Assembly: GCA_964632865.1 (NCBI GenBank)
Contig: CAZWDH010000120.1
Coordinates: 1 to 18,939 of the forward strand
From: JAHDWY01 sp964632865
Lineage (GTDB): Bacteria > Hydrogenedentota > Hydrogenedentia > Hydrogenedentales > SLHB01
Reading direction: 5' to 3'
Length of the DNA stretch: 18,939 nucleotides
The position numbers and the translations under genes were made by a program. The notes beneath the pieces are model-generated. The model made no database searches and was not told where the DNA came from. It saw only the letters and a program-made list of their open reading frames with translations. Within the stretch, counting starts at the first letter, position 1, and every line of letters starts with the position of its first letter. This document shows, piece by piece, positions 7,193 to 14,006 of the stretch.

Positions 7193-8008
7193 ATGCGTGG
7201 TAAAGAACTATCGGCGGCACTACGATCCGGCAAACGCGTCTACGGCACCTGCGCGGTCTCGCCGTCTCCGGCATGGCCGCACATGATGGCCGGTACGGGG
7301 ATGGACTACGTGTTCATAGACACCGAACACATCTCGCTTGCCCGCGAAACCTTGTCGTGGATGTGCCGCACCTTTGACGCGTTGAACATCGCGCCTATCG
7401 TGCGCATCCCTGAACCGGACCCGTACCGGGCTTGCATGGTGCTCGACGGCGGCGCCCATGGCATCATCGCGCCGTACGTGGAATCGATAGAGCAGGTCAT
7501 GGCGATGCGGGGCGCGGTCAAATTACGGCCCCTGAAGGGCAAACGGCTCGACGCAGTGCTCAAGGGCGACGAAGTCCCCAACGAAGAAACCGGGGCATAT
7601 CTCGCCGAGCGCAACGCCGACCGCGTGATGATCGTCAACATCGAGAGTACGCCGGCCCTCGCCGCCCTGGATCGGATTCTCGCCGTGCCAGGTCTCGACG
7701 CGGTGCTGGTGGGCCCGCACGATCTTTCCATCAGTCTTGGCATTCCGGAGCAGTACAGCCATCCCACGTTTCAGGAGGCCATCACCACGATCATCACCAA
7801 AGCGAGGAAGGCGTCCGTTGGCGTCGGTATTCACTATTCCGAGGCCATCGACCAGGAGATCGCGTGGGCCAAGCAGGGCGCCAACTTCATCGTCCACAGC
7901 AGCGATTTCGCTATCGTCGCGCAAACATTGAAAGCCGATTTCGCGCGGTTCCGGAGGGAAATGGGGGATGCCGCTGCCGGCGAGGCCGGAGGTCCGGAAG
8001 CGATTTAG
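7193..8008 (+). CDS. HpcH/HpaI-family class II aldolase
   Basis: 271 aa TIM-barrel aldolase. Start chosen at ATG 7193 because AGGAAGGAG lies at 7173-7181; an ATG at 7154 has no ribosome site. Family residues are in place: DYVFIDTEH (38-46) with catalytic His46, PIVRIPEPDPY with Arg71, GGAHGIIAPYVES (86-98), metal ligand Glu151 in VNIESTPA, and Asp177 in LVGPHDLSISLG. Relatives cleave 2-keto-3-deoxy or 4-hydroxy-2-oxo acids to pyruvate plus an aldehyde (HpaI, GarL, RhmA types) using a divalent metal; the exact substrate cannot be read here. It lies 124 bp before a fucosidase gene on the same strand, which suggests, but does not prove, sugar-acid catabolism. A hairpin follows the stop. Confidence 0.9.
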   Translation: MRGKELSAALRSGKRVYGTCAVSPSPAWPHMMAGTGMDYVFIDTEHISLARETLSWMCRTFDALNIAPIVRIPEPDPYRACMVLDGGAHGIIAPYVESIEQVMAMRGAVKLRPLKGKRLDAVLKGDEVPNEETGAYLAERNADRVMIVNIESTPALAALDRILAVPGLDAVLVGPHDLSISLGIPEQYSHPTFQEAITTIITKARKASVGVGIHYSEAIDQEIAWAKQGANFIVHSSDFAIVAQTLKADFARFRREMGDAAAGEAGGPEAI

Positions 8009-8045
8009 TGTAGTGGTCATTCTCGCTCGTGCCAAACTGATTCTT

Positions 8046-8077
8046 GCGTGCGCCGTGCTCAGAGGTGCGGCGCACGC
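8046..8077 (+). terminator. terminator-like hairpin after the aldolase gene
   Basis: GCGTGCGCCG (8046-8055) pairs perfectly over 10 bp with CGGCGCACGC (8068-8077) around a 12-nt loop, followed by GTTGATTTT. It would end or attenuate transcription before the fucosidase gene. Confidence 0.5.
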
Positions 8078-8078
8078 G

Positions 8079-8108
8079 TTGATTTTAGCCGCCCCCATCG
8101 GATAGAAC
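8079..8108 (+). promoter_or_regulatory. possible promoter of the fucosidase gene
   Basis: TTGATT (8079-8084), an 18-bp spacer and TAGAAC (8103-8108) would start transcription near 8115, about 18 nt before ATG 8133. It begins directly after the hairpin, supporting separate expression of the fucosidase. Confidence 0.35.
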
Positions 8109-8132
8109 GGATCCAACTTGGGGAGACCAGCC

Positions 8133-9488
8133 ATGACTTTTTCACGCGTTCTTCTTACGTCCCTCTGCCTTTTTCTCGCCGCCGGAGCGTTCGCGCAAGA
8201 CGTGACCTACGAGCCCACCTGGGAATCGCTCGACGCGCGGCCGAACCCGCAATGGTTCGAGGACGCCAAGTTCGGCATCTTCATCCATTGGGGTGTGTAC
8301 TCCGTGCCGGCCTGGGGCCCGAAAGACCGCTACGCCGAATGGTACTGGCACGACATGCAAAACAAGGACGGCGAAACCTGGAAGTTCCACGAGAAGACCT
8401 ATGGGGCAGATTTCCAGTATCAGGATTTCGCGCCCATGTTCAAAGCGGAACTGTTTAATCCCGACGAATGGGCGGACATCTTTCAGCGCTCGGGTGCGAA
8501 GTACGTCGTGCTGACGTCGAAGCATCACGAAGGCTTCGCCCTGTGGCCCAGCGCGGAGGCGTGGAACTGGAACAGCGTCGACATCGGACCCCACCGCGAT
8601 CTCTGCGGCGACCTCATCAATTCCGTTCGCGCGAAAGGCCTGCGCATGGGCTATTACTATTCCATCTACGAGTGGTACAACCCCCTATACAAGAGCGGCG
8701 ATATCGAGCGCTATGCGCAGGAGCACATGCTGCCCCAGTTGAAGGATCTCGTGCAGCGCTACAAGCCCGATATCGTCTGGCCGGATGGCGAGTGGGACGC
8801 CACCAGCGACAAATGGCACAGCCCCGAATTCCTTGCGTGGCTGTTCAACGAGTCCGACGCCCCCGAAGATGTCGTCGTCAACGACCGGTGGGGGAAAGAC
8901 ACGCGTAACGTCCACGGCGGATTTGCCACGCCCGAGTACGGGCACATCCCCGAAGGCCGCTTGATTGACCTTGGCCGTTTCGAAGAGTGCCAAGGCATGG
9001 GACGATCCTTCGGCTATAACCGCAACGAGAACGCGGACAACTACCGCAGCACAACCGAGCTGCTCCATCTCCTCATCGATAACACCAGCCGCGGCGGCAA
9101 TCTCTTGCTCGATATCGGCCCGACCGCCGACGGCCGTATCCCGGTCATCATGCAGCAGCGTCTGCTCGACATGGGGAAATGGTTGGACGTGAACGGCGAG
9201 GCCATCTACGGCACCGAAGCCTGGCGCGAAACCCGCGAAGGCGACGACATCCGCTACACGACCAAAGACGGCGCCGTCTACGCCATCTGCCTGAAGTGGC
9301 CCGGCGACACGCTCATGCTCGCAGCGCCCAAGGCCGGCGCGGACACGAAGGTAACCATGCTTGGCCTGGATGACGCCATCGCATCCGAAGTGAAAGACGG
9401 TAAGCTCGTGATCGACGTGCCCGCGCTCACGCCCGACAAGGTGCCCTGCCAGCACGCGTATGTGTTCAAGGTCACCGGAGTAGAGTAA
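8133..9488 (+). CDS. secreted alpha-L-fucosidase, GH29
   Basis: 451 aa from ATG 8133, with GGGGAG at 8120-8125 and 7-nt spacing. A TTG at 8118 would only extend the leader across the ribosome site. Signal peptide at about 1-21 (TFSRVLLTSLCLFLAAGAFA), with cleavage likely after AFA. GH29 signatures run in order: WFEDAKFGIFIHWGVYSVPA (41-60), VVLTSKHHEGFALWPS (125-140), RMGYYYSIYEWYNP (171-184), and PDIVWPDGEWD (212-222). Asp218 of the last motif fits the catalytic nucleophile. VVVNDRWGK (247-255) and a NTSRGGNLLLDIGPTADGR-type segment follow. The C-terminal beta domain is complete. It acts outside the cytoplasm, releasing L-fucose from glycans. It is convergent with the zinc-ribbon membrane gene, with 9 bp between stops. 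Confidence 0.95.
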   Translation: MTFSRVLLTSLCLFLAAGAFAQDVTYEPTWESLDARPNPQWFEDAKFGIFIHWGVYSVPAWGPKDRYAEWYWHDMQNKDGETWKFHEKTYGADFQYQDFAPMFKAELFNPDEWADIFQRSGAKYVVLTSKHHEGFALWPSAEAWNWNSVDIGPHRDLCGDLINSVRAKGLRMGYYYSIYEWYNPLYKSGDIERYAQEHMLPQLKDLVQRYKPDIVWPDGEWDATSDKWHSPEFLAWLFNESDAPEDVVVNDRWGKDTRNVHGGFATPEYGHIPEGRLIDLGRFEECQGMGRSFGYNRNENADNYRSTTELLHLLIDNTSRGGNLLLDIGPTADGRIPVIMQQRLLDMGKWLDVNGEAIYGTEAWRETREGDDIRYTTKDGAVYAICLKWPGDTLMLAAPKAGADTKVTMLGLDDAIASEVKDGKLVIDVPALTPDKVPCQHAYVFKVTGVE

Positions 9489-9497
9489 CCATTCCCA

Positions 9498-11927
9498 TCA
9501 GCTCGCCGGACCCTTGGGCGGGGCGAGCACGTAGGATTCGCCGCGGCGGAGGATGAGGATGTCGCCGCCTTTGGTGAGCGTGACGGTTTGTTCCTGTGGA
9601 TTGAACTCGCCCGCGACCCAGCCGTCGTAGACCTCGTCGCCGACGGAATACGTTTCGGCGCGGGAGCGGCCGTCAGGCAAAGAGACCAGAATGGAGAAGA
9701 CCGCCGGCTTGCCGGGCGTTGCCATCACGCCGCGCAGCACGACCTGGGGCGAAATCTGACGGAGTAATTCCGGAGTTAGTCCGGGTTGCGCGGGTTCACC
9801 GGGTTGCTCTCCGGTTGTGTTTCCTGCTGGTGTGGGCGTCTCGGCTTCTTCCCGACTTTCCAATGTAAATTCGCGCTGTCGCGTTTTTGCCGGGTCGTTT
9901 GATTTAAGCAATACCCGATAGGTCCCCGGCGACAATCGGAACGTCAATATCGCTTGCTGCTGCGCGGGAATTGAGATCAGTTGGGGAGCCGCCGATGCCA
10001 TTCTAAACTCCCGCCCCCCGGCGACGATCTTCTCCGGCGTACCGGCATCCGCCCACGACGATTCCCCGATCTTTGAGTCCAGGAAGAAATCGTAAGCGTT
10101 GGCCATGGTCGAATCGGAGGTCAGCACCAGAATGCGGGCGCCGTCGTTGCGCACGGTTACGTTCGTCTCGTAGCGTGCGGGATACTCGCCCTCAATAGGG
10201 GTTGGCGTAACGTCGATCGCGGGCGAGGCGACACGCATGCCGGCGAAGTCCGTAAAGATGGCTCCCAATCCTGCAGCCATGACGAGGGCTACGACCGGGA
10301 AAACGGGTCGCGTATCGCGGGGTGGTAGCAGCGCGATGGCCGACGCGATGCCGACACCGCAGAGTGATAGGAAATAGACAACGATCCCCGTGCGCTGAAG
10401 CAAGGGTCCGCCATCCCGCAACCGCTCGGCGACTAACCCCATCTCGTAGGCGGCCTCATGGAAGTACACGGCCGAGAGCAAACCCGCCAAGAGCCACACG
10501 ACGGCTAGCGCAAGGCCTCGGACCGTTCGCTGGGGTACGAATGATAGGAGGGCGATTAGGATGGCGGTGACCATGGGGAAGGACACCAGCCAATGGGATT
10601 CGGCCCCCTGTGCCGCAAGCGTGCGGTACAACTCAAGCGGCGTAGACTCGCCCGCAATGGGCAGAAACAGCACAAACAGCATTAAGGCTGCGGATACAAA
10701 GGCCACCCAGGACTCGGCAGGCGTACGCGTGGGCTTGGTCGGTTTCGCAAGCCGATCCAGGAAGGTGCCGCGCAACCGGGGCACATCGTCCATCGTATTC
10801 GCGGCGAGGGCGCGCACCACCAGCGCGCGGGCTTTGGTCAAATCGCCCCGCGCCCGGAGGCAACGCCGCTCCACCTCGTTAAACTCTTCCCGATCGATCC
10901 GGCCCGCTTTCAGCCGCCCGCGCGCGTGGTCGAGTTGCGCGTCCAACCCATCCATGTCGCTGGCGAAGTCCTCGGCCAGTTGCTCCAACCGTTCCCGGCA
11001 GAACTGCAGGCGCGCGCGCGCGCGACTGCGATTCGCTTCAGCATCGGCTAGACACTCTTCCACGGAGCGTTCGGACATGGCCGCCCCGGTTTTCATCCGT
11101 TCAGCTTCGCCGAGCTTGCGTTCCGCACTGGATCGTTGTTCAAACGCGTTGCGTAACTCGTCGACGTGCGCGTTGAGCAGCGACGTGCCTGCAGCCGAGT
11201 CCGGGGGCAGGCTGACCCGTGGAAGCGCGTGCGGAATCTGGCTCAGCGAAACATCCTGAGGTCCTCCAGCCAGGTAGGGGTCCTCTACCGTAAGCCAACC
11301 ACGAAGGTTGGTTTGGCGCCGTTCACAGTGGTCGCGTTTGCGCCGCAGACGTTCCACGTGCTCCTGATATTCCGGAAAGGCAATCTCACCAACGCGAACG
11401 GCCAGACTCAATTCCGCGATCTTCTCCTGAACGGAACTCAGCTCGATAGCCGTCTCCATCAGCCGTTGGCGCAGTTCTTCCTCGAGATCGGCCTGGAGAT
11501 TCTTGATGCGCGTGCGGTGCCCGAGTAGTTCGGCCCGGTTCGCGCTTTCCGCTTTCGCGGCCTTGGGTCCCAAATCGTCCAAAGCGCGGATCTGCTTGTC
11601 GGCAATCGCGCGCAAGCTGCACAGCAGGCGCAACGGCTCCAGCACGTCGATGGGCGCCGAGAGCCGCTTGCGTTTTCCGTCCTCCTCGGCGGGCGGTGAG
11701 ACCTCGCGCTCGTCAACGGGACGGTGCTTGACCTTGCGCAGGAATTCGGGATGATCCTTCAGATACAGTTCGCTGGTATTCGCGGGAAGCTCTTCCGGGC
11801 GCGGGATGCGGATCTTCTGCCGGCACGCCACGCACTTGCCCGGGCGTCCGAACATGTCTTCGGACACCTTCATCTTCTGCCCGCAAACGCAGTAGATGCG
11901 CAACTGCGTTGTTTCACTGCTAGGCAT
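9498..11927 (-). CDS. zinc-ribbon, coiled-coil, polytopic membrane protein with PilP/GspC-like C-terminus
   Basis: 809 aa from ATG 11927 (GGGAG 6-7 nt upstream); the frame is open further upstream but without a ribosome site. Domains in order: zinc ribbon with Cys13, Cys15, Cys32 and Cys35 (CxC-G ... CxxC); a charged linker; coiled coil at about 95-205; a SHOCT-like motif VGEIAFPEYQEHVERL (179-194); a second coiled coil at about 255-335; a second SHOCT-like motif LKAGRIDREEFNEVERR (339-355). About five membrane helices follow (406-424, 446-465, 468-488, 513-535, 541-560). Next is an Ig-like beta domain (580-690), then a Pro/Glu/Thr linker. Last is a beta domain at 727-800: VVLRGVMATPGKPAVFSILV, then YSVGDEV, then ILILRRGE. 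That last pattern resembles the PilP/GspC homology region. Its role may be envelope assembly or sensing; inference only. The exact family is not recognised. Confidence 0.85.
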   Translation of the reverse strand: MPSSETTQLRIYCVCGQKMKVSEDMFGRPGKCVACRQKIRIPRPEELPANTSELYLKDHPEFLRKVKHRPVDEREVSPPAEEDGKRKRLSAPIDVLEPLRLLCSLRAIADKQIRALDDLGPKAAKAESANRAELLGHRTRIKNLQADLEEELRQRLMETAIELSSVQEKIAELSLAVRVGEIAFPEYQEHVERLRRKRDHCERRQTNLRGWLTVEDPYLAGGPQDVSLSQIPHALPRVSLPPDSAAGTSLLNAHVDELRNAFEQRSSAERKLGEAERMKTGAAMSERSVEECLADAEANRSRARARLQFCRERLEQLAEDFASDMDGLDAQLDHARGRLKAGRIDREEFNEVERRCLRARGDLTKARALVVRALAANTMDDVPRLRGTFLDRLAKPTKPTRTPAESWVAFVSAALMLFVLFLPIAGESTPLELYRTLAAQGAESHWLVSFPMVTAILIALLSFVPQRTVRGLALAVVWLLAGLLSAVYFHEAAYEMGLVAERLRDGGPLLQRTGIVVYFLSLCGVGIASAIALLPPRDTRPVFPVVALVMAAGLGAIFTDFAGMRVASPAIDVTPTPIEGEYPARYETNVTVRNDGARILVLTSDSTMANAYDFFLDSKIGESSWADAGTPEKIVAGGREFRMASAAPQLISIPAQQQAILTFRLSPGTYRVLLKSNDPAKTRQREFTLESREEAETPTPAGNTTGEQPGEPAQPGLTPELLRQISPQVVLRGVMATPGKPAVFSILVSLPDGRSRAETYSVGDEVYDGWVAGEFNPQEQTVTLTKGGDILILRRGESYVLAPPKGPAS

Positions 11928-12128
11928 AGTGGTCTCCCTATACCTTCCCCATTGAAGGGTGCCTGAAAGACGAAAATATTGCAAGTATTTCCGGCAAAGC
12001 GGGTTATCGGCGTTCACCGAACACATTTGACCCAGCAAGACGCGCTTCTTCGAATCATGGACAAAACGGGGCAAAATTGCAAAGTGAATAATACTCCGAC
12101 ACATATTGGGCGGCGGGATGACGGCAGT

Positions 12129-12143
12129 TCGTCAATCTGACGA
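12129..12143. promoter_or_regulatory. upstream dyad 1 of the sigma-54 promoter
   Basis: TCGTCA-ATC-TGACGA, a perfect 6-3-6 inverted repeat centred about 134 bp before the predicted start at 12270. This is within the range where sigma-54 activators bind. Confidence 0.35.
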
Positions 12144-12188
12144 GAACTCGCCAGCGTCGAACGTGGGACCGGTTTTGATCGAAAGTGG

Positions 12189-12208
12189 AATAGCGTATTG
12201 TCGCTATT
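12189..12208. promoter_or_regulatory. upstream dyad 2 of the sigma-54 promoter
   Basis: AATAGCG-TATTGT-CGCTATT, a perfect 7-6-7 inverted repeat centred about 72 bp before the predicted start. It could be an activator or IHF-region site, or a separate operator. Confidence 0.35.
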
Positions 12209-12243
12209 GAACTTAGACCAAATTTGCACCTCGTGGCCTCGAT

Positions 12244-12259
12244 TGGCACGGCCATTGCT
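12244..12259 (+). promoter_or_regulatory. sigma-54 (-24/-12) promoter
   Basis: TGGCACG-GCCA-TTGCT matches the RpoN consensus TGGCACG-N4-TTGCW at every defined base, with GG-N10-GC spacing. The start is predicted near 12270. No protein gene follows on this strand for 700 bp; instead two stem-loops follow directly. A sigma-54 activator is encoded at 198-1565, but no direct link is shown. Confidence 0.65.
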
Positions 12260-12269
12260 CTATTCCACA

Positions 12270-12340
12270 CGTCTCGCTTAGAAGACGGAAAAGCACGGTC
12301 CCAGCAAAGCCCCCGGATCCCCAGCCGGGGGTTCTTGCTG
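12270..12340 (+). ncRNA. candidate sigma-54-dependent small RNA
   Basis: From the predicted start the sequence folds at once into a stem-loop, CGTCT (12270-12274) with AGACG (12283-12287). An A-rich single-stranded linker follows (GAAAAGCACGGTCC), and then a strong GC hairpin. The GC hairpin pairs CCCCCGG (12310-12316) with CCGGGGG (12325-12331), followed by TTCTT. The outer arms CAGCAA (12302-12307) and TTGCTG (12335-12340) can also pair. This gives a compact transcript of about 65-70 nt with a terminator-like end and no ORF with a ribosome site. The class is unknown; target genes cannot be guessed from sequence. Confidence 0.45.
12302..12340. terminator. bidirectional terminator-like hairpin
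   Basis: Seven-base-pair GC core (12310-12316 with 12325-12331, 8-nt loop) extended by CAGCAA/TTGCTG. On the plus strand it would end the candidate small RNA (TTCTT tail). On the minus strand it sits 16 nt after the stop of the gene remnant at 12356 (CTTTG tail). Confidence 0.5.
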
Positions 12341-12355
12341 TCCGGCAATCGAAGT

Positions 12356-12583
12356 TCAAAACGGCTGCTCGGCCAGAAAACGGACTATCCGGGGGGAGCG
12401 TCCGTCCTCCGCGGAAGAGGAAACGACCACGGATTGCGGCCCGCTCGCGATGCGGAAGCGAACGGGTCCTTTGTGGGAGATGTCAACGCTGACCGGTGGA
12501 GATTCACCCGGCAACCCCGTGCTGCCGAACATGAGGACGTCGAACGAGTCGTTATCAACGCGGTCCGAGAGTGTCGCGCCCTG
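12356..12583 (-). pseudogene. C-terminal fragment of an unrecognised protein
   Basis: A 75-codon stretch, open from just after a TAG at 12584-12586 to TGA 12356-12358, has strongly protein-like sequence and G/C-rich third positions. Segments include RVDNDSFDVLMFGSTGLPGE, SVDISHKGPVRFRIASGPQS and DGRSPRIVRFLAEQPF. It resembles a beta-rich C-terminal domain. No start codon with a ribosome site exists; the first internal ATG would leave 58 aa. Upstream, frames are broken by palindromic repeat sequence. The terminator-like hairpin directly downstream supports a former gene end. Either the gene was truncated by repeat insertion, or this is the tail of a frameshifted gene. Confidence 0.5.
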
Positions 12584-12680
12584 CTAACGAATGCGCGTAG
12601 TGGCAAGCTCGGGCCAGGCGCGCGCGGCGGCTCGGGGTTGCGGGTGAGTCCCACCACAGACCCATCTGGGCTTCCACGAG

Positions 12681-12700
12681 CGCGGATTTTCCAAACCGCG
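12681..12700. repeat. palindrome A of the intergenic cluster
   Basis: CGCGG-N10-CCGCG, with apex ATTTTCCAAA. It is a relative of palindrome B (GCGG, TTGGAAAA, CCGC) in opposite orientation. Confidence 0.4.
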
Positions 12701-12806
12701 ACGCCAATCGCTCAATTCGTAGAGAGTCATCCACCTTTGCATCGCTCGACGTGTTCCATCTCCCCTGTTGAAAAGGTTCCGTAGAACCGCATTCCATGCC
12801 GAAGAA

Positions 12807-12824
12807 GCGGGTTGGAAAACCCGC
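12807..12824. repeat. palindrome B of the intergenic cluster
   Basis: GCGGGTT (12807-12813), GGAA loop, AACCCGC (12818-12824): a perfect 7-bp stem. Confidence 0.5.
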
Positions 12825-12839
12825 TCTCCTAATTGGGCT

Positions 12840-12878
12840 CGAGGTGCCACGGCCTTCCAGGCCGTGATTCGAGGTGCC
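12840..12878. repeat. palindrome C flanked by 9-bp direct repeats
   Basis: CACGGCC (12848-12854), TTCCA loop, GGCCGTG (12860-12866) form a perfect 7-bp stem. CGAGGTGCC occurs on both sides (12840-12848 and 12870-12878) as a direct repeat. The layout suggests a small mobile palindrome or a recombination product. Confidence 0.5.
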
Positions 12879-12912
12879 TTGGACTACTAGCCTAAGAGTC
12901 CCTGCGCCTGCG

Positions 12913-12941
12913 TTGCCCGTGTGACTTCGACCCGCTACAAT
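12913..12941 (+). promoter_or_regulatory. promoter of the DinB-family gene
   Basis: TTGCCC (12913-12918), a 17-bp spacer and TACAAT (12936-12941). The start is predicted near 12949, about 49 nt before ATG 12998. Confidence 0.55.
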
Positions 12942-12997
12942 AACACCCGGGCTGCAACCCAACCTCGTGGGACTGTTGTGACAAAGGGAGAAACGAC

Positions 12998-13495
12998 ATG
13001 AGCCAATTGGCGCCATTTGTTGAAGAGTTTGTGAAGGAATGCGCCGCGACGCGACGGATCCTGGAACGCGTGCCGGAAGATCGATTTGGATGGAAACCTC
13101 ACGACAAATCCATGGGCTTGGGGCAGCTCGCGTCGCATATTGCGGAGAACCCCCAGTGGGCGGCCTGGACCGTCAACGAGGACGTACTCGACATCGGACC
13201 TGATACCTACAAGCCCTTCATGGCGAAAGATCGGGACGAATTGTTGAAGACCTTCGATATGAACGTCATCGACGCGCGCAAGGCATTGGAAAGCGCGGAC
13301 GAGGGCGCCGTATCGAACACGTGGCGCATGAAGTGGGAAGGGAACGTGGTGATCGAAGCGCCGCGGATGGAAGTTCTGCGCAGCTTTCTCGTAAGCCATT
13401 TGATCCACCACCGCGGTCAGCTTACGGTGTACCTGCGGATGAACGATGTCCCTCTCCCGCAAATTTACGGCCCAACCGCAGACGAGCAAATGTAA
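12998..13495 (+). CDS. DinB-family putative metal-binding protein
   Basis: 165 aa four-helix-bundle protein of the DinB/YfiT superfamily. The metal triad fits: His47 in LGQLASHIAE, then His134 and His138 in SHLIHHRGQLTVYLR (133-147, H-x3-H). The segment ILERVPEDRFGWKPHDKSM (21-39) is typical of the first helix and loop. Relatives include bacillithiol- and mycothiol-dependent S-transferases and many proteins of unknown role; substrate cannot be told. GGGAG is 7 nt before the ATG. It is followed after 37 bp by the CYTH gene, so the three plus-strand genes up to 15481 may form one transcript from the promoter at 12913. Confidence 0.9.
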   Translation: MSQLAPFVEEFVKECAATRRILERVPEDRFGWKPHDKSMGLGQLASHIAENPQWAAWTVNEDVLDIGPDTYKPFMAKDRDELLKTFDMNVIDARKALESADEGAVSNTWRMKWEGNVVIEAPRMEVLRSFLVSHLIHHRGQLTVYLRMNDVPLPQIYGPTADEQM

Positions 13496-13532
13496 TCAAA
13501 AACGAAATGCCGGGCGATGGAGAAGTTTGACT

Positions 13533-14006
13533 ATGGCCTTGGAAATTGAACGGAAGTTTCTCGTAAACCGGGAGGTGTGGCGTCCAACCGAAATCTTTAA
13601 ACATTGTAAACAGGGATATCTTTCGATCGGTCCGCCGGTGGCCGTCCGCGTGCGGATCATGGACGGCGTGGGAACGCTGAACATCAAGACGTCCACGGTG
13701 GAGATCGAACGGATGGAATTCGAGTACGAGATTCCCTTGGATGACGCAGAGGAGCTTCTTGAGGAGGCCTGTCTTGGCCGAATTGTGGAGAAGACCCGCT
13801 ACTATGCCGATTACAGCGGTATGCGCTGGGAAATCGACGTATTCGAAGGCGCAAACGAGGGACTTATCGTCGCCGAGGTGGAATTGGACGATCCGGAACA
13901 AGCATTCATCAAACCGGAGTGGGCGATCGCCGAGGTCTCTCACGATGCCCGGTACCTGAATTCCAATCTCAGCCTGTATCCGTACTCCGTGTGGAGAAAA
14001 CGATGA
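13533..14006 (+). CDS. CYTH-domain triphosphate tunnel metalloenzyme
   Basis: 157 aa from ATG 13533 (GGAG about 10 nt upstream; the open frame from 13446 overlaps the previous gene and has no family sequence). It starts with the EIERK signature (Glu4, Glu6, Lys8), which binds metal and triphosphate. Tunnel-lining basic residues follow: Arg39 and Arg41 (VRVRI) and Lys52 (NIKTS). Acidic residues are in EFEYEIP (62-67), DVFEG (102-106) and AEVEL (114-118). Bacterial members of this length are usually inorganic triphosphatases; class IV adenylate cyclases are also relatives, so product is uncertain. It overlaps the next gene by 4 nt (ATGA), indicating translational coupling. Confidence 0.9.
   Translation: MALEIERKFLVNREVWRPTEIFKHCKQGYLSIGPPVAVRVRIMDGVGTLNIKTSTVEIERMEFEYEIPLDDAEELLEEACLGRIVEKTRYYADYSGMRWEIDVFEGANEGLIVAEVELDDPEQAFIKPEWAIAEVSHDARYLNSNLSLYPYSVWRKR

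Larger units (their letters stand above)
11928..12997. other. 1.07-kb region without an intact protein gene
   Basis: Between the zinc-ribbon gene and the DinB-family gene. All long frames are Arg/Pro-rich shadows. It contains, in order: two dyads, a sigma-54 promoter, a candidate small RNA with terminator, a minus-strand C-terminal gene remnant, a cluster of palindromes, and the promoter of the DinB-family gene, all listed separately. Only 11928-12128 holds nothing I can name; a palindrome-like AATATTGCAAGTATT at 11975-11989 might be an operator. Confidence 0.6.

Noticed and set aside
8685..9455. 256-codon minus-strand ORF opposite the fucosidase
   Set aside because: Antisense shadow of a well-identified GH29 gene; no ribosome site or family motif.
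11928..12104. 59-residue N-terminal extension of the zinc-ribbon membrane gene
   Set aside because: No ribosome site upstream, whereas GGGAG precedes ATG 11927 and the zinc ribbon begins there.
12224..12784. 186-codon plus-strand ORF across the candidate small RNA and repeats
   Set aside because: It crosses a terminator-like hairpin and palindromes, has low-complexity Arg/Pro/Ser composition and no ribosome site, and overlaps a more protein-like minus-strand remnant.
12555..13016. 153-codon minus-strand ORF
   Set aside because: It overlaps the DinB-family start and promoter on the other strand, spans three palindromes and has no recognisable family sequence.
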